This document shows positions 41,651 to 50,738 of a DNA stretch of 64,000 bases, in pieces; the stretch's first letter is position 1, and each line of letters starts with the position of its first letter. The stretch is from Pelomonas caseinilytica. GTDB lineage: Bacteria > Pseudomonadota > Gammaproteobacteria > Burkholderiales > Burkholderiaceae_C. The position numbers and the translations under genes are program-made. The stretch is taken from NCBI RefSeq assembly GCF_021353235.1, contig NZ_JAJTWT010000010.1, positions 1-64,000 of the forward strand, written 5' to 3'. The notes under the pieces are model-generated. The model was not told where the DNA came from and searched no databases. It saw only the letters and a program-made list of their open reading frames with translations.

Positions 41651-41749
41651 CGACTGGGCATCACCGATGCGCTGGTGCGCCTGTCGGTCGGCATCGAGGA
41701 CGTGGCCGACCTGCGCCGGGACCTCGCCGCCGCTCTGGCCGCCGTATGA
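41651..41749 (+). pseudogene. C-terminal remnant of a metY-like gene
   Basis: The last ~33 residues (LGITDALVRLSVGIEDVADL ... then stop at 41747-41749) match the C-terminus of O-acetylhomoserine/cystathionine-type PLP enzymes; compare TVRLSIGIEHIDDLKADL in the intact metY at 35533. All upstream coding sequence is missing, and the fragment lies ~50 bases after an outward promoter, so an internal deletion removed the gene but left promoter and tail. Confidence 0.75.
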
Positions 41750-41756
41750 CGGACAA

Positions 41757-41775
41757 CGGGGCCTTTCCGGCCCCG
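41757..41775. terminator. Hairpin between the metY remnant and the peroxiredoxin gene
   Basis: cggggcc (41757-41763) pairs with ggccccg (41769-41775) across tttcc. It lies between convergent transcription units and is a likely terminator, though without a long T run. Confidence 0.5.
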
Positions 41776-41812
41776 CTCTGTCCATCAAGCCTTCCTGGCC
41801 TTGGGTGACCCC

Positions 41813-42457
41813 TCAGCCGCCCTGCTGCAGCCGCGTGTAGCGCAGATAGGGCTTCACCACCTCGAAGCCTTGCGGGAACTTCTGCGCCAGCACCGCCGGG
41901 TCCTGGATGGACGGCAGGATGACGACGTCGTCGCCGGGCTTCCAGTTGGCGGGCGTGGCCACGCTGTGCGAATCGGTCAGCTGCAGGGAGTCGATCACGC
42001 GCAGGATCTCGTCGAAGTTGCGTCCCGTGCTGGCCGGGTAGGTGATGGTGAGGCGGATCTTCTTGGCCGGGTCGATCACGAACAGCGAGCGCACGGTGGC
42101 CGTGGTGCTGGCGTTGGGGTGGATCAGGTCGTAGAGCTCGCTGACGCGCCGGTCGGCATCCGCAAGGATGGGGAAGTCGACCTCGGTGCCCTGGGTCTCG
42201 TTGATGTCGCCGATCCAGGCGGTGTGCTTGTCCACCGGGTCGACGCTGAGCGCGATGCCCTTGACGCCGCGCCGCGCGAACTCCTCGGAGAGCTTGGCGG
42301 TGCGGCCCAGCTCGGTGGTGCAGACCGGCGTGAAGTCGGCGGGGTGGGAGAACAGCACGCCCCAGCTGTCGCCGAGCCACTCGTGAAAGCGAATGCGGCC
42401 GAGCGAGGAGTCTTGTTCGAAGTCGGGGGCGGTGTCGCCGAGGCGAAGGCTGGGCAT
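41813..42457 (-). CDS. 1-Cys peroxiredoxin (214 aa)
   Basis: Prx6-type peroxidase: peroxidatic C46 in HPADFTPVCTTE, long C-terminal extension with WKPGDDVVILPSI, and no conserved second Cys of the 2-Cys type. It reduces peroxides in the cytoplasm. Such genes are often sulfur-starvation-induced in betaproteobacteria and pseudomonads; here it lies 70 bases downstream of the sulfate-binding protein gene in the same direction, so it probably belongs to that unit. Confidence 0.93.
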   Translation of the reverse strand: MPSLRLGDTAPDFEQDSSLGRIRFHEWLGDSWGVLFSHPADFTPVCTTELGRTAKLSEEFARRGVKGIALSVDPVDKHTAWIGDINETQGTEVDFPILADADRRVSELYDLIHPNASTTATVRSLFVIDPAKKIRLTITYPASTGRNFDEILRVIDSLQLTDSHSVATPANWKPGDDVVILPSIQDPAVLAQKFPQGFEVVKPYLRYTRLQQGG

Positions 42458-42527
42458 GGTTCACTCCTGAGAGGGACGAAAACGCGGCGGCCGCGAGCCG
42501 GCCGCCGCCGTGGATGGGTCGTCGGGC

Positions 42528-43520
42528 TTACTTCGCGCCGGGCGTGTAGATCTTGTCGAACACGCCGCCGTCGTCGAAGTGGGCCTTCTGGGCCTGGCGC
42601 CAGCCGCCGAAGAGCTCGTCGATGGTGAAGAGCTTCACCGGCGCGAAGGTCTTGGCGTACTTGGCCGCCACCTTGGCATCACGCGGGCGGTAGTAGTTCT
42701 GTGCGGCGATCTCCTGGCCCTCGGGGCTGTAGAGGTAGTCGAGGTAGGCCTGGGCCTGCTTGCGGGTGCCGCGCCGGTCCACCACCTTGTCGACGATGGC
42801 CACCGGCGGCTCGGCCAGGATGGACAGGCTGGGCGTGACGATCTCGAACTTGTCCGGACCGAGTTCCTTCACGGCCAGGTAGGCCTCGTTCTCCCAGGCG
42901 ATCAGCACGTCGCCGATGCCGCGCTCCACGAAGGTCGTCGTGGAGCCGCGAGCGCCCGAGTCCAGCACCTTGGTGTTGGCGTAGATCTTCCTGACGAAGT
43001 CCTGCGCGGTGGCCGGCGTGCCGCCGGTCTTCAGGTTGTAGCCCCAGGCCGCCAGGTAGTTCCAGCGTGCACCGCCGCTGGTCTTGGGGTTGGGCGTGAT
43101 GACCTCGACGCCGGGCTTGATCAGGTCCGGCCAGTCCTTGATGCCCTTGGGGTTGCCCTTGCGCACCAGGAACACGATGGTCGAGGTGTAGGGGCTGGCG
43201 TTGTTGGGCAGCTTCTTCTGCCAGTCCAGCGGCAGCAGCTTGTGGTCGGCCAGCGCGTCGATGTCGTAGGCCAGCGCCAGCGTCACCACGTCGGCCTCCA
43301 GGCCGTCGATGACGGAGCGGGCCTGCTTGCCCGAGCCGCCGTGCGAGGCCTTGATGCTCAAGGTCTCGCCGGTCTTGGCCTTCCACTGCGCGGCGAAGGC
43401 CTTGTTGAAGTCCTGGTAGAGCTCGCGCGTCGGGTCGTAGGAGACGTTGAGGAGCGAGGTTTGGGCCAGCGCGCCGGTGGCGGCGATGGCGAGCGAAAGA
43501 GCGGTAAGCAGGCGGCGCAT
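42528..43520 (-). CDS. sbp: Sulfate/thiosulfate-binding periplasmic protein (330 aa)
   Basis: Signal peptide (1-19), then the sulfate-binding-protein family blocks: [56 protein letters not shown], and VEVIT. It captures sulfate or thiosulfate for the CysTWA importer, whose membrane and ATPase genes are not in this window. The promoter (43578-43550) has a caagctcatgcg copy upstream. It is divergent from the sigma-54 activator gene. Confidence 0.93.
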   Translation of the reverse strand: MRRLLTALSLAIAATGALAQTSLLNVSYDPTRELYQDFNKAFAAQWKAKTGETLSIKASHGGSGKQARSVIDGLEADVVTLALAYDIDALADHKLLPLDWQKKLPNNASPYTSTIVFLVRKGNPKGIKDWPDLIKPGVEVITPNPKTSGGARWNYLAAWGYNLKTGGTPATAQDFVRKIYANTKVLDSGARGSTTTFVERGIGDVLIAWENEAYLAVKELGPDKFEIVTPSLSILAEPPVAIVDKVVDRRGTRKQAQAYLDYLYSPEGQEIAAQNYYRPRDAKVAAKYAKTFAPVKLFTIDELFGGWRQAQKAHFDDGGVFDKIYTPGAK

Positions 43521-43549
43521 GGGCGTGTCGTCAGTGGATGGAGCGGTTC

Positions 43550-43578
43550 ACTCTAGGGAGCCCGACCCGCCCCGACAA
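43550..43578 (-). promoter_or_regulatory. Promoter of sbp
   Basis: On the minus strand -35 TTGTCG (43578-43573), 17-base spacer, -10 TAGAGT (43555-43550), 30 bases before the sbp ATG. Upstream are gagaacttgttct and the block cgcatgagcttg (43604-43593). Confidence 0.55.
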
Positions 43579-43673
43579 AGAACAAGTTCTCACAAGCTCA
43601 TGCGCCGCGCTGTTGATCCGATGTTGATTTCCGTTCAGCGGGTGCCGCGCATATCCATCTGCGCAAAGAGGCG

Positions 43674-43702
43674 TTCACGCGGGGCGTGGCGCTGCCTAGA
43701 GT
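43674..43702 (+). promoter_or_regulatory. Promoter of the sigma-54 activator gene
   Basis: -35 TTCACG (43674-43679), 17-base spacer, -10 TAGAGT (43697-43702), nine bases before the ATG at 43711. The leader would be very short. The preceding ctgcgcaaagaggcg resembles the block ahead of the metY promoter. Confidence 0.5.
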
Positions 43703-43710
43703 GCCGCCGC

Positions 43711-44841
43711 ATGACGCGCTTGCTCACCTTCCCCGATTCGCAGCACCAGGTCCTGTCCATCCGGGCCAAGGCCCTGGTGTTCGACGACCCGGCCTCGCGC
43801 GCCCTGCTGGCCCAGGCCGAGCGTGTGGCGGCGAGCGATGCCACCGTCCTCATCATCGGCGAGACCGGCACCGGCAAGGAGCTGATCGCCCGCCACATCC
43901 ACCATTGCAGCGGCCGGCGCGGTCCCTTCCTGGCCGTCAACTGCGGCGCCTTCACCGAGCAGCTCGTCGAAGCCGAGCTCTTCGGCCACGAGGCCGGTGC
44001 CTACACCGGCGCCAGCAGCGCCCGCGCAGGCTGGTTCGAGGCCGCGGCCGACGGCACGCTCTTCCTCGACGAAGTCGGCGACCTGCCGCCCGCCGTGCAG
44101 GTGAAGCTGCTGCGCGTGCTGCAGGAGCGCCAGGTCGTGCGCATCGGCTCGCGCAAGCCCATCGACGTGCGCGTGCGGCTCGTGGCCGCCACCAACGTGC
44201 GGCTGGAGCAGGCCGTGGCGGCGGGGCACTTCCGCGCCGACCTCTACTACCGCCTCAGCGTCGCCACGCTGCAGCTCGCACCGCTGGCCCAGCGGCCCGG
44301 CGACATCCTGGCCCTGGCCGAGCATTTCATCGGCGTCTACGGCCGCCGGCTCAACCTGCAGGGCATCCAGCTCTCGCCCGAGGCGCGCTCCGCGCTGCTG
44401 GCCTATGCCTGGCCCGGCAACATCCGCGAGCTGGAAAACGTCATCCACTACGCCCTCATCATCTGCCGCGACGGGCGCATCGCCCGCGAGGACCTGCAGC
44501 TGCATGCGGTGGCACGCCCAGGCCTCGCATCCACCGCCGTGGCGGCGGATCCGCTGGCCGCCAGCAGCACCGACGACGCGCTGCAGTGCGTCTTCGAGCG
44601 CCTGTTCGAGGAGCCGCCCCAGGCCCTGCAGGCGCGCGTGGAGGAGGTGCTCATCCGCAGCGCCTTCGCGCACTGCCACCACAACCAGGTGCACACCGCC
44701 GCCCTGCTCGGCATCACGCGCAACGTGCTGCGCACCCAGCTCAAGCGGCTGGGCCTGTTGACCCCGCCGCGTGCCGCCCAGCCGCAGCCCAGCACGGCAT
44801 CCGCCGCCAGCAGCCACGCGGCGCTGCGGGCCGCGGCCTGA
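43711..44841 (+). CDS. sfnR: Sigma-54-dependent activator without sensor domain, SfnR-like (376 aa)
   Basis: The AAA+ enhancer-binding domain begins almost at the N-terminus (about 18-250), with no receiver, GAF or PAS domain. Walker A GETGTGKE (50-57), the sigma-54 contact loop GAYTGA (96-101, Tyr replacing the usual Phe), Walker [13 protein letters not shown]-finger region [12 protein letters not shown]. The C-terminal Fis-type HTH (about 325-352) binds DNA. Sensorless members such as SfnR activate organosulfur genes under sulfate limitation and are controlled by their own expression level. It is divergent from sbp. The sigma-54 promoters at 21.5, 24.3 and 24.5 kb are the likely local targets. 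Confidence 0.88.
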   Translation: MTRLLTFPDSQHQVLSIRAKALVFDDPASRALLAQAERVAASDATVLIIGETGTGKELIARHIHHCSGRRGPFLAVNCGAFTEQLVEAELFGHEAGAYTGASSARAGWFEAAADGTLFLDEVGDLPPAVQVKLLRVLQERQVVRIGSRKPIDVRVRLVAATNVRLEQAVAAGHFRADLYYRLSVATLQLAPLAQRPGDILALAEHFIGVYGRRLNLQGIQLSPEARSALLAYAWPGNIRELENVIHYALIICRDGRIAREDLQLHAVARPGLASTAVAADPLAASSTDDALQCVFERLFEEPPQALQARVEEVLIRSAFAHCHHNQVHTAALLGITRNVLRTQLKRLGLLTPPRAAQPQPSTASAASSHAALRAAA

Positions 44842-44894
44842 ATACACCCGACCGCCTCCGTCCCCGGCGCCCCGCGCTGCGCCGCCCCATTCAC

Positions 44895-45710
44895 ATGATC
44901 CCGCCCACTGCCATGACGACCTCCCGCCTCCTCCGCCGCCACCTCGCCCCGCTGGGCCTGCTGTTGATCGCCTCCGCCGCCCAGGCCCAGGGCTCAGGCG
45001 ACAACCCCTACGGCATCGCCTCCGTCTGGAGCAACAGCGACGCCGTGACCAAGGCCGTGCTTTTCACCCTCATCGCGATGAGCGCCGGCAGCTGGTACGT
45101 CATCATCACCAAGCTGCTGCAGCAGGCACGGCTGTCAGCCCAGGCCCGCTCAGCGCAGAAGGACTTCTGGAGCGCCGGCACCGTCAAGGCCGGCGCCGAG
45201 AAGCTCTCGCCCAAGAGCCCCTACCGCTACATCGCCGAGGCCAGCCTCGAGGCGACCGAGCGCCACGTGGGCCTGCGCGCCAAGGTGGACTTCGCCGACT
45301 GGGTGGACCTGTCGCTGCACCGCGCCACCGAGCGCGTGCAGCGCCAGCTCACCACGGGCCTGAGCCTGCTGGCGACGGTGGGCTCCACCTCGCCCTTCGT
45401 CGGGCTGCTGGGCACGGTCTGGGGCATCTACCACGCCCTCACCAACATCGGCATCGCCGGCCAGGCCTCCATCGACAAGGTCGCCGGCCCGGTCGGCGAG
45501 GCGCTGATCATGACGGCCATCGGCCTCTTCGTCGCCGTGCCGGCGGTGCTGGGCTACAACGCCCTGCTGCGCCGCAATGCCCTGGTGCTGGACGACGTGC
45601 GCGACTTCTCCGGCGAACTGCATTCCGTGCTGCTGGGCTCGGGCCACGACGCGCCCGCCGAGGCCGACGCGAAGCAGCAAGCCGCAGGCCTCACGCCCGC
45701 CCTCGCCTGA
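44895..45710 (+). CDS. exbB: ExbB/MotA-TolQ-ExbB proton channel protein (271 aa)
   Basis: Pentameric inner-membrane part of the TonB motor. N-terminal signal-like segment (LLLIASAAQAQ), first helix AVLFTLIAMSAGSWYVIIT, then the conserved channel helices (LSLLATVGSTSPFVGLLGTVWGIYHAL and GPVGEALIMTAIGLFVAVPAVLGYN). The start may be 44895 or 44913. It heads an exbB - exbD - exbD - tonB - sulfatase operon that presumably energises the TonB-dependent receptor at 21.7-24.3 kb. Confidence 0.92.
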   Translation: MIPPTAMTTSRLLRRHLAPLGLLLIASAAQAQGSGDNPYGIASVWSNSDAVTKAVLFTLIAMSAGSWYVIITKLLQQARLSAQARSAQKDFWSAGTVKAGAEKLSPKSPYRYIAEASLEATERHVGLRAKVDFADWVDLSLHRATERVQRQLTTGLSLLATVGSTSPFVGLLGTVWGIYHALTNIGIAGQASIDKVAGPVGEALIMTAIGLFVAVPAVLGYNALLRRNALVLDDVRDFSGELHSVLLGSGHDAPAEADAKQQAAGLTPALA

Positions 45711-45720
45711 GGCCCACGCC

Positions 45721-46143
45721 ATGGCCATCCAGCTTGCGCAAGGCGCCGACGAGGCCGTCTCGTCCATCAACACGACGCCGCTCGTCGACGTCATGCTGGT
45801 GCTGCTCATCATCTTCCTCATCACCATCCCGGTGGTGAACTTTTCGGTGCCCGTGGAGCTGCCCAAGCAGCGCAACGAGGTGCGCGAGAGCGAACCCAGG
45901 GACGTCGTCATCACCGTCGCGCGCGACGGCAGGCTCTACTGGTTCGACGCCCCGGTGGCCGGCAAGGACGCCCTCTTCGAGCGGCTCAAGGGCATCGCCC
46001 GGCAGCAGCCCCAGCCCGAGGTGCACGTGCGCGGCGACGCCGGCAGCGACTACGCCCCCGTGGGCCGCGTGCTGCTGGCCGCCCAGCGCGCCGGCATCGC
46101 CAAGGTGGGCTTCATCACCGAACCGCCGGCGAGGCCGCTGTGA
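45721..46143 (+). CDS. exbD: ExbD-family protein 1 (140 aa)
   Basis: Short cytoplasmic tail, one helix carrying the essential Asp (SSINTTPLVDVMLVLLIIFLI, D in PLVDV), then a periplasmic domain ending KVGFITEP. Dimers in the ExbB pore couple proton flow to TonB. The gene starts 10 bases after exbB and overlaps the second exbD as GTGA. Confidence 0.92.
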   Translation: MAIQLAQGADEAVSSINTTPLVDVMLVLLIIFLITIPVVNFSVPVELPKQRNEVRESEPRDVVITVARDGRLYWFDAPVAGKDALFERLKGIARQQPQPEVHVRGDAGSDYAPVGRVLLAAQRAGIAKVGFITEPPARPL

Positions 46144-46598
46144 GCGCGGGACCTTTGCGGAAGGCGGCCCGCGCCCGCCGCCAGCTCGACGCCGCGCTGC
46201 CCGTGCCCGACATCAACACCACGCCGCTGATCGACGTGATGCTGGTGCTGCTGGTGATGCTCATCATCACCATCCCCGTGCAGCTGCACAGCGTCAAGCT
46301 CAACCTGCCGATCGCGCCGCCGAGCGCGCCACCGCCCACGCCGCCTGAAGTCGTGCGCCTGGACATCCCGCCTGGCGGCACCGTGCTGTGGAACGGCGAG
46401 GCCCTGGCCGACGAGGCCACGCTGCGCGAGCGGCTGGCCGCCGCCGGCCGGCAGGCCGTGCAGCCCGAGGTCCACGTGCGGCCCCAGCCCGGCGCCAAGT
46501 ACGACACCTTCGCCACCGTCATGACGGCCGTGCACCAGGCGGGCCTCGCCAAGCTCGGCGTGACCGGCAGCGAACAGTTCCTCGACGACCAGCCTTGA
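46140..46598 (+). CDS. exbD: ExbD-family protein 2 (152 aa), GTG start
   Basis: A second ExbD with the same DINTTPLIDVMLVLLVMLII helix and a longer periplasmic domain beginning with a Pro-rich linker (APPSAPPPTPPEV). Two different ExbD proteins next to one ExbB point to a hetero-dimer in the channel or an accessory subunit. GTG at 46140 overlaps the stop of the first copy. Confidence 0.9.
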   Translation: MSAGPLRKAARARRQLDAALPVPDINTTPLIDVMLVLLVMLIITIPVQLHSVKLNLPIAPPSAPPPTPPEVVRLDIPPGGTVLWNGEALADEATLRERLAAAGRQAVQPEVHVRPQPGAKYDTFATVMTAVHQAGLAKLGVTGSEQFLDDQP

Positions 46599-46611
46599 CC
46601 CTGGAGCCCCC

Positions 46612-47367
46612 ATGAGCGCAGTCCTGACCCCGGGCGCCCTGCCCTTAGCCGACAGCCGCCCCGCGCCCCGCCGCCTCGCCGCGCCCACGCCGCCCGCGCT
46701 GGCCGCGGCAGCCCCGCTGCGCTCGCAGCTGCAGCCGCCGGCCCCCACCAACCGCGGCACCGGCATCGCGGTCGTCGTGGGCCTGCACATCGTGCTTGGC
46801 TGGGGCCTGACCACGGGCCTGGCCACCAGGGCGGTCGAGGCCATCAAGAAGCCCATCGAGCTGGCCCTGCTGCCCGAAGTGCAGCCACCCCCGCCGCCGC
46901 CGCCCAAGGTCGTGAAGATCGAGCCGGTGCAGAAGGTGGTGCCGCCGCCGGCCTACGTGCCGCCGCCCGAGGTGGCGCCCGTGGTCACGCCGCCGCCCGC
47001 GCCCATCCAGGTCGTGCAGGCCACGCCGCCCAAGGAGCCGGTCGTCGTCGCGGCGGCCCCCGCGCCCGTCGTCGCGCCGCCTGCGCCCCCCGCGGCGCCC
47101 CCCGTCGTGAAACGCGAGATCAGCCTCGCCTGCCCCGGCTACGAGGCCGTGCTGGCCTCGGTGCTGGAGGAAGCCATCGACCGCGTCGGCATCAAGGGCA
47201 CGGTGCAGACGCAGTTCAAGATCCGCGGCAACCAGGTCGTGGACGTGACCCTGCTGTCCGGCCCCAAGGAGTACCACAAGTACGTCCAGTCCGCCCTCAA
47301 GCGAATGCGCTGCACGGCGGGCGGCGCCGACGAGGTCCAGGTCTCTCTTCCCGTCATCTTTTCCTGA
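46612..47367 (+). CDS. tonB: TonB energy transducer (251 aa)
   Basis: Cytoplasmic N-terminus, one helix (GIAVVVGLHIVLGWGLTTGL, about 50-70), a long Pro-rich periplasmic spacer (about 90-165) and a C-terminal domain with Cys and the pattern VGIKGTVQTQFKIRGNQVVDVTLLSGPKEYH... that contacts the receptor TonB box. It is dedicated to the ExbBDD complex just upstream. The stop shares one base with the sulfatase start (TGATG). Confidence 0.88.
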   Translation: MSAVLTPGALPLADSRPAPRRLAAPTPPALAAAAPLRSQLQPPAPTNRGTGIAVVVGLHIVLGWGLTTGLATRAVEAIKKPIELALLPEVQPPPPPPPKVVKIEPVQKVVPPPAYVPPPEVAPVVTPPPAPIQVVQATPPKEPVVVAAAPAPVVAPPAPPAAPPVVKREISLACPGYEAVLASVLEEAIDRVGIKGTVQTQFKIRGNQVVDVTLLSGPKEYHKYVQSALKRMRCTAGGADEVQVSLPVIFS

Positions 47368-48749
47368 TGTCTGCTTCGTCCCGACGCGGCCTGCTGCAAG
47401 GCCTGGGCGCCCTCGCCCTGCTCCCGTCCGCGGCCCGCGCCGCCGAGGCGCCGCCCAACATCGTCTTCATCCTGGCCGACGACATGGGCTATGCCGACCT
47501 CGGCGTCTACGGCCAGCGCGACTTCGCCACGCCCAACCTCGACAGGCTGGCGGCCCAGGGCGTCCGCTTCACGCAGGGTTATGCGAACTCGGCCGTGTGC
47601 TCGGCCACGCGCTTCGGCCTCATCACCGGCCGCTACCAGTACCGGCTGCGCGGCGGGCTGGAGGAGCCCATCGCCGGCGCCAACGACCAGATCGGCCTGC
47701 CGCCCGAGCACCCCACCCTGCCCTCGCTGCTGAAGGCGCGCGGCTACCGCACGGCCCTGTTCGGCAAATGGCACCTCGGCGCGCTCCCCAAGTTCGGCCC
47801 GCTGAAGAGCGGCTACGACGAGTTCTTCGGCAACACCGGCGGCGCCGTGGACTACTTCACCCACAAGGCCGGCGTGGGTGAGCAGCTGCCCTCGGACCTG
47901 TTCGAGGGCGAGGTGCGCGTGGACAAGGCCGGCTATTACACCGACCTCATCGCCGAGTACGGCCAGGCCTTCCTGCGCCGGCAGACGGCTGCCCAGCCCT
48001 TCCTGCTGAGCCTGCACTTCACCGCCCCGCACTGGCCCTGGGAGGGGCCCGGCGACGAGGGCGTGTCGCGCCAGCTCAAGACCCTGGGCCACACCGACGG
48101 CGGCAACCTCAGGACCTACGGCGAGATCGTCGGCGCGCTGGACGCCGCCGTCGGCCGCCTGCTGGCCACGCTGGAGGCGCAGGGCCTGGCGCAGAACACC
48201 ATCGTCGTCTTCACCAGCGACAACGGCGGCGAGCGCTTTTCCAACACCTGGCCCTTCAGCGGGCAGAAGACCGAGCTGCTGGAGGGTGGCATCCGCGTGC
48301 CCACGCTGCTGCGCTGGCCCGCGCGCGTCAAGCCCGGCCAGGTGAGCGAGCAGGTGCTCATCAGCATGGACTGGCTGCCCACGCTGCTGGCCGCTGCCGG
48401 CGGCGCGCCCCACCCCGACTACCCGAGCGACGGCCGCAACCTGCTGCCGCAGATCCTCGGCCAGGCCGCGCCCGTGGAGCGCCAGCTCTTCTGGCGCTAC
48501 AAGGCCAACGCCCAGCGCGCCGTGCGCCAGGGCGACTGGAAATACCTGCAGATCAACGGCAACGAATTCCTCTTCAACCTGGCGCTGGACGCCCGCGAAC
48601 GCGCCAACCTCGCGGAGCTCCAGCCGGCGCGGCTGCAGCAGCTGCGCAACGACTGGTTGGCCTGGAATGCGCAGATGCTGCCGATCACGGACGAGGTGCG
48701 AACGCACAAGATCAGCGGCAAGGTGCAGGCGGACAGGCCGGGGAACTGA
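47367..48749 (+). CDS. Exported type I sulfatase (460 aa)
   Basis: Alkaline-phosphatase-fold sulfatase that hydrolyses sulfate esters. Metal ligands D38/D39 (NIVFILADDMGYADLG), formylglycine motif C78-S-A-T-R82, then ITGRYQYR. C-x-A-x-R fits formylglycine formation, but no maturase gene (FGE or anSME) is in the window. The N-terminus SSRRGLLQGLGALALLPSAARA is a Tat-type signal. The gene is translationally coupled to tonB, linking outer-membrane uptake and sulfate release from organic esters. Confidence 0.92.
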   Translation: MSASSRRGLLQGLGALALLPSAARAAEAPPNIVFILADDMGYADLGVYGQRDFATPNLDRLAAQGVRFTQGYANSAVCSATRFGLITGRYQYRLRGGLEEPIAGANDQIGLPPEHPTLPSLLKARGYRTALFGKWHLGALPKFGPLKSGYDEFFGNTGGAVDYFTHKAGVGEQLPSDLFEGEVRVDKAGYYTDLIAEYGQAFLRRQTAAQPFLLSLHFTAPHWPWEGPGDEGVSRQLKTLGHTDGGNLRTYGEIVGALDAAVGRLLATLEAQGLAQNTIVVFTSDNGGERFSNTWPFSGQKTELLEGGIRVPTLLRWPARVKPGQVSEQVLISMDWLPTLLAAAGGAPHPDYPSDGRNLLPQILGQAAPVERQLFWRYKANAQRAVRQGDWKYLQINGNEFLFNLALDARERANLAELQPARLQQLRNDWLAWNAQMLPITDEVRTHKISGKVQADRPGN

Positions 48750-49008
48750 GGCGAGGCAGGCCGACCTGCGATTTGGCGCTTAGGTCGATCCGCCCCCTGA
48801 ACCGTCGCACCTCGTCCGCAGCCGGCAGCGACGTTCGGAACCCTCGCCCACCGGCCCGCGCCCCACCACGGGGCAGCCAGTCGTGGCGCAGGACCGTGCA
48901 CGATGTCGCGCCCAACCCACTGGCCGAAACGCCTGCGCCGTCCTAAAGTCGGCAAGGCCTGCATCAAGAACGTTATGTCGCGTCGACAGGCACTTCAGGG
49001 AGGAAAGC

Positions 49009-50559
49009 ATGCGTCTGTCGGATCTGCGTGTGGGAGCCCGCCTGGGCGGAGCGTTCGGGCTGCTGTTGCTGCTGATGCTGGGCATGGGGCTGTATGCCCT
49101 GCACAAGGTCGAGCAGGTGCAGGCCAGCGTGGTGGACCTGTCGGACAACTGGCTGCCCAGCACCCAGCAGCTGGCCGCCGTGAACGAGGCGCTCAACCAG
49201 ATGCGCCGTGGCGAGCTGCAGATGATGCTGGGCGGCGACGCCGCCGCCATCAAGGACGAGGGCGACCGCATCGCCAAGCAGTGGACGGTGCTGCCGCCGC
49301 TGCTCAAGGCCTATGAAGCGACGCTGGCCGCCGGCGAGGAAGCGCAGGCCTTCCAGCGGCTCACCACCGCCATCGAGCAGTACAAGGGCACCCAGCCCCG
49401 CCTCCTGGCCCTGCTGTCCGACGGACAGGCCGAGGAGGCGCGCAAATGGCTGCGGGGCGACTCGCGCAAGGCCTTCCGCGCCACGACCGAGGCGCTGGCC
49501 AAGCTGACCGAGATCAACACCCAGGGCGCCGCCGCCGCCCAGCAGCGCAGCAGCGCGAGCTATGCCGCCGTGCGCCTGGGCCAATGGCTGATGATGGGCC
49601 TGGCCCTCGTGCTGGGCGGGCTGACGGCCTGGCTGATGACACAGTCCATCACCGTGCCGCTGCGCGCCGCCGCCCGTACCGCCGACCTGGTGGCCGACGG
49701 CGATCTGAGCGAGCGGCTCGAGGTGCGCCGGCAAGACGAGTTCGGCGACCTGCAGCGCGCCCTGCAGCGCATGCAGGCCGGCCTGAACACGGCGGTGCGC
49801 GCGGTGCGCGAAGGCGCCGACGCCGTGGCCACGGCGGCGAGCGAAGTCTCCAGCGGCGGGCACGACCTCTCGGCCCGCACCGAGGAAGCGGCGGCCAGCA
49901 TCGAGCAGACCTCGGCCGCCATGCAGCAGGTGGCGGAGGTGGTGCGCCAGAGCGCGGCGTCGGCCGAGCAGGCCCGCCGGCTGTCCGAAGCGGCGGCCGA
50001 AGTGGCCGGCCAGGGCGGCGAGGTGGTGGCGCGGGTGGTGAGCACGATGGAGGGTATCCAGGGCAGCTCGCGCAAGATCGGCGACATCATCGGCGTCATC
50101 GACGGCATCGCCTTCCAGACCAACATCCTGGCGCTCAACGCCGCCGTGGAAGCCGCCCGCGCCGGCGAACAGGGCCGCGGCTTCGCGGTGGTGGCCGGCG
50201 AAGTGCGCACCCTGGCCCAACGCTCGGCCCAGGCGGCGCGCGAGATCAAGACGCTGATCGCCAACTCCGTGGAACAGGTGGAAGCCGGCGGGCGCCTGGT
50301 GAGCGAGGCCGGCGCCACGATGGAACGCGTCGTGCAGTCCGTCCACGAGGTGCGCGACCTCATCGGCCACATCGACGGCGCCATCCACTCCCAGAGCGAC
50401 AGCGTCGGCGAGGTCAACACCGCCATCGTGCAACTCGACGGCATGACCCAGCAGAACGCCGCACTGGTGGAGGAAAGCGCAGCGGCGGCGGAGTCACTCA
50501 AGCAGCAGGCGGGGTGGCTGCAGGGGGCGGTGGCGCATTTCAGGTTGGGGGCTGGGTGA
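49009..50559 (+). CDS. Methyl-accepting chemotaxis protein (516 aa)
   Basis: Two membrane helices (about 11-30 and 188-210) flank a periplasmic four-helix-bundle sensor (31-187) of the 4HB_MCP type; a HAMP domain follows (about 212-265), then a long signalling coiled coil with the hairpin tip [39 protein letters not shown]. No CheR-binding pentapeptide ends the protein. gggagg precedes ATG 49009. It stands alone between the sulfatase operon and an orphan gene; ligand unknown. Confidence 0.93.
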   Translation: MRLSDLRVGARLGGAFGLLLLLMLGMGLYALHKVEQVQASVVDLSDNWLPSTQQLAAVNEALNQMRRGELQMMLGGDAAAIKDEGDRIAKQWTVLPPLLKAYEATLAAGEEAQAFQRLTTAIEQYKGTQPRLLALLSDGQAEEARKWLRGDSRKAFRATTEALAKLTEINTQGAAAAQQRSSASYAAVRLGQWLMMGLALVLGGLTAWLMTQSITVPLRAAARTADLVADGDLSERLEVRRQDEFGDLQRALQRMQAGLNTAVRAVREGADAVATAASEVSSGGHDLSARTEEAAASIEQTSAAMQQVAEVVRQSAASAEQARRLSEAAAEVAGQGGEVVARVVSTMEGIQGSSRKIGDIIGVIDGIAFQTNILALNAAVEAARAGEQGRGFAVVAGEVRTLAQRSAQAAREIKTLIANSVEQVEAGGRLVSEAGATMERVVQSVHEVRDLIGHIDGAIHSQSDSVGEVNTAIVQLDGMTQQNAALVEESAAAAESLKQQAGWLQGAVAHFRLGAG

Positions 50560-50738
50560 GGCGAAGCTAGGCTCGTAAGTTGATATTGCGTGCAGCACAC
50601 CTTCAAGCTTGCCGAGCCAAAATATGGGCAAATCTGATCTCGGATAAGAACTTATCACGCCATGGATTATGGTTGTTAAATAGCGATCCAGCGTATTATT
50701 TTACACACCACTGCCGGCAGACAAGTAAACATCAAACA

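Noticed and set aside
48930-48975. Sigma-28 promoter upstream of the chemoreceptor gene
   Set aside because: A TAAAG-like -35 exists, but no GCCGATAA-like -10 box at the proper distance.
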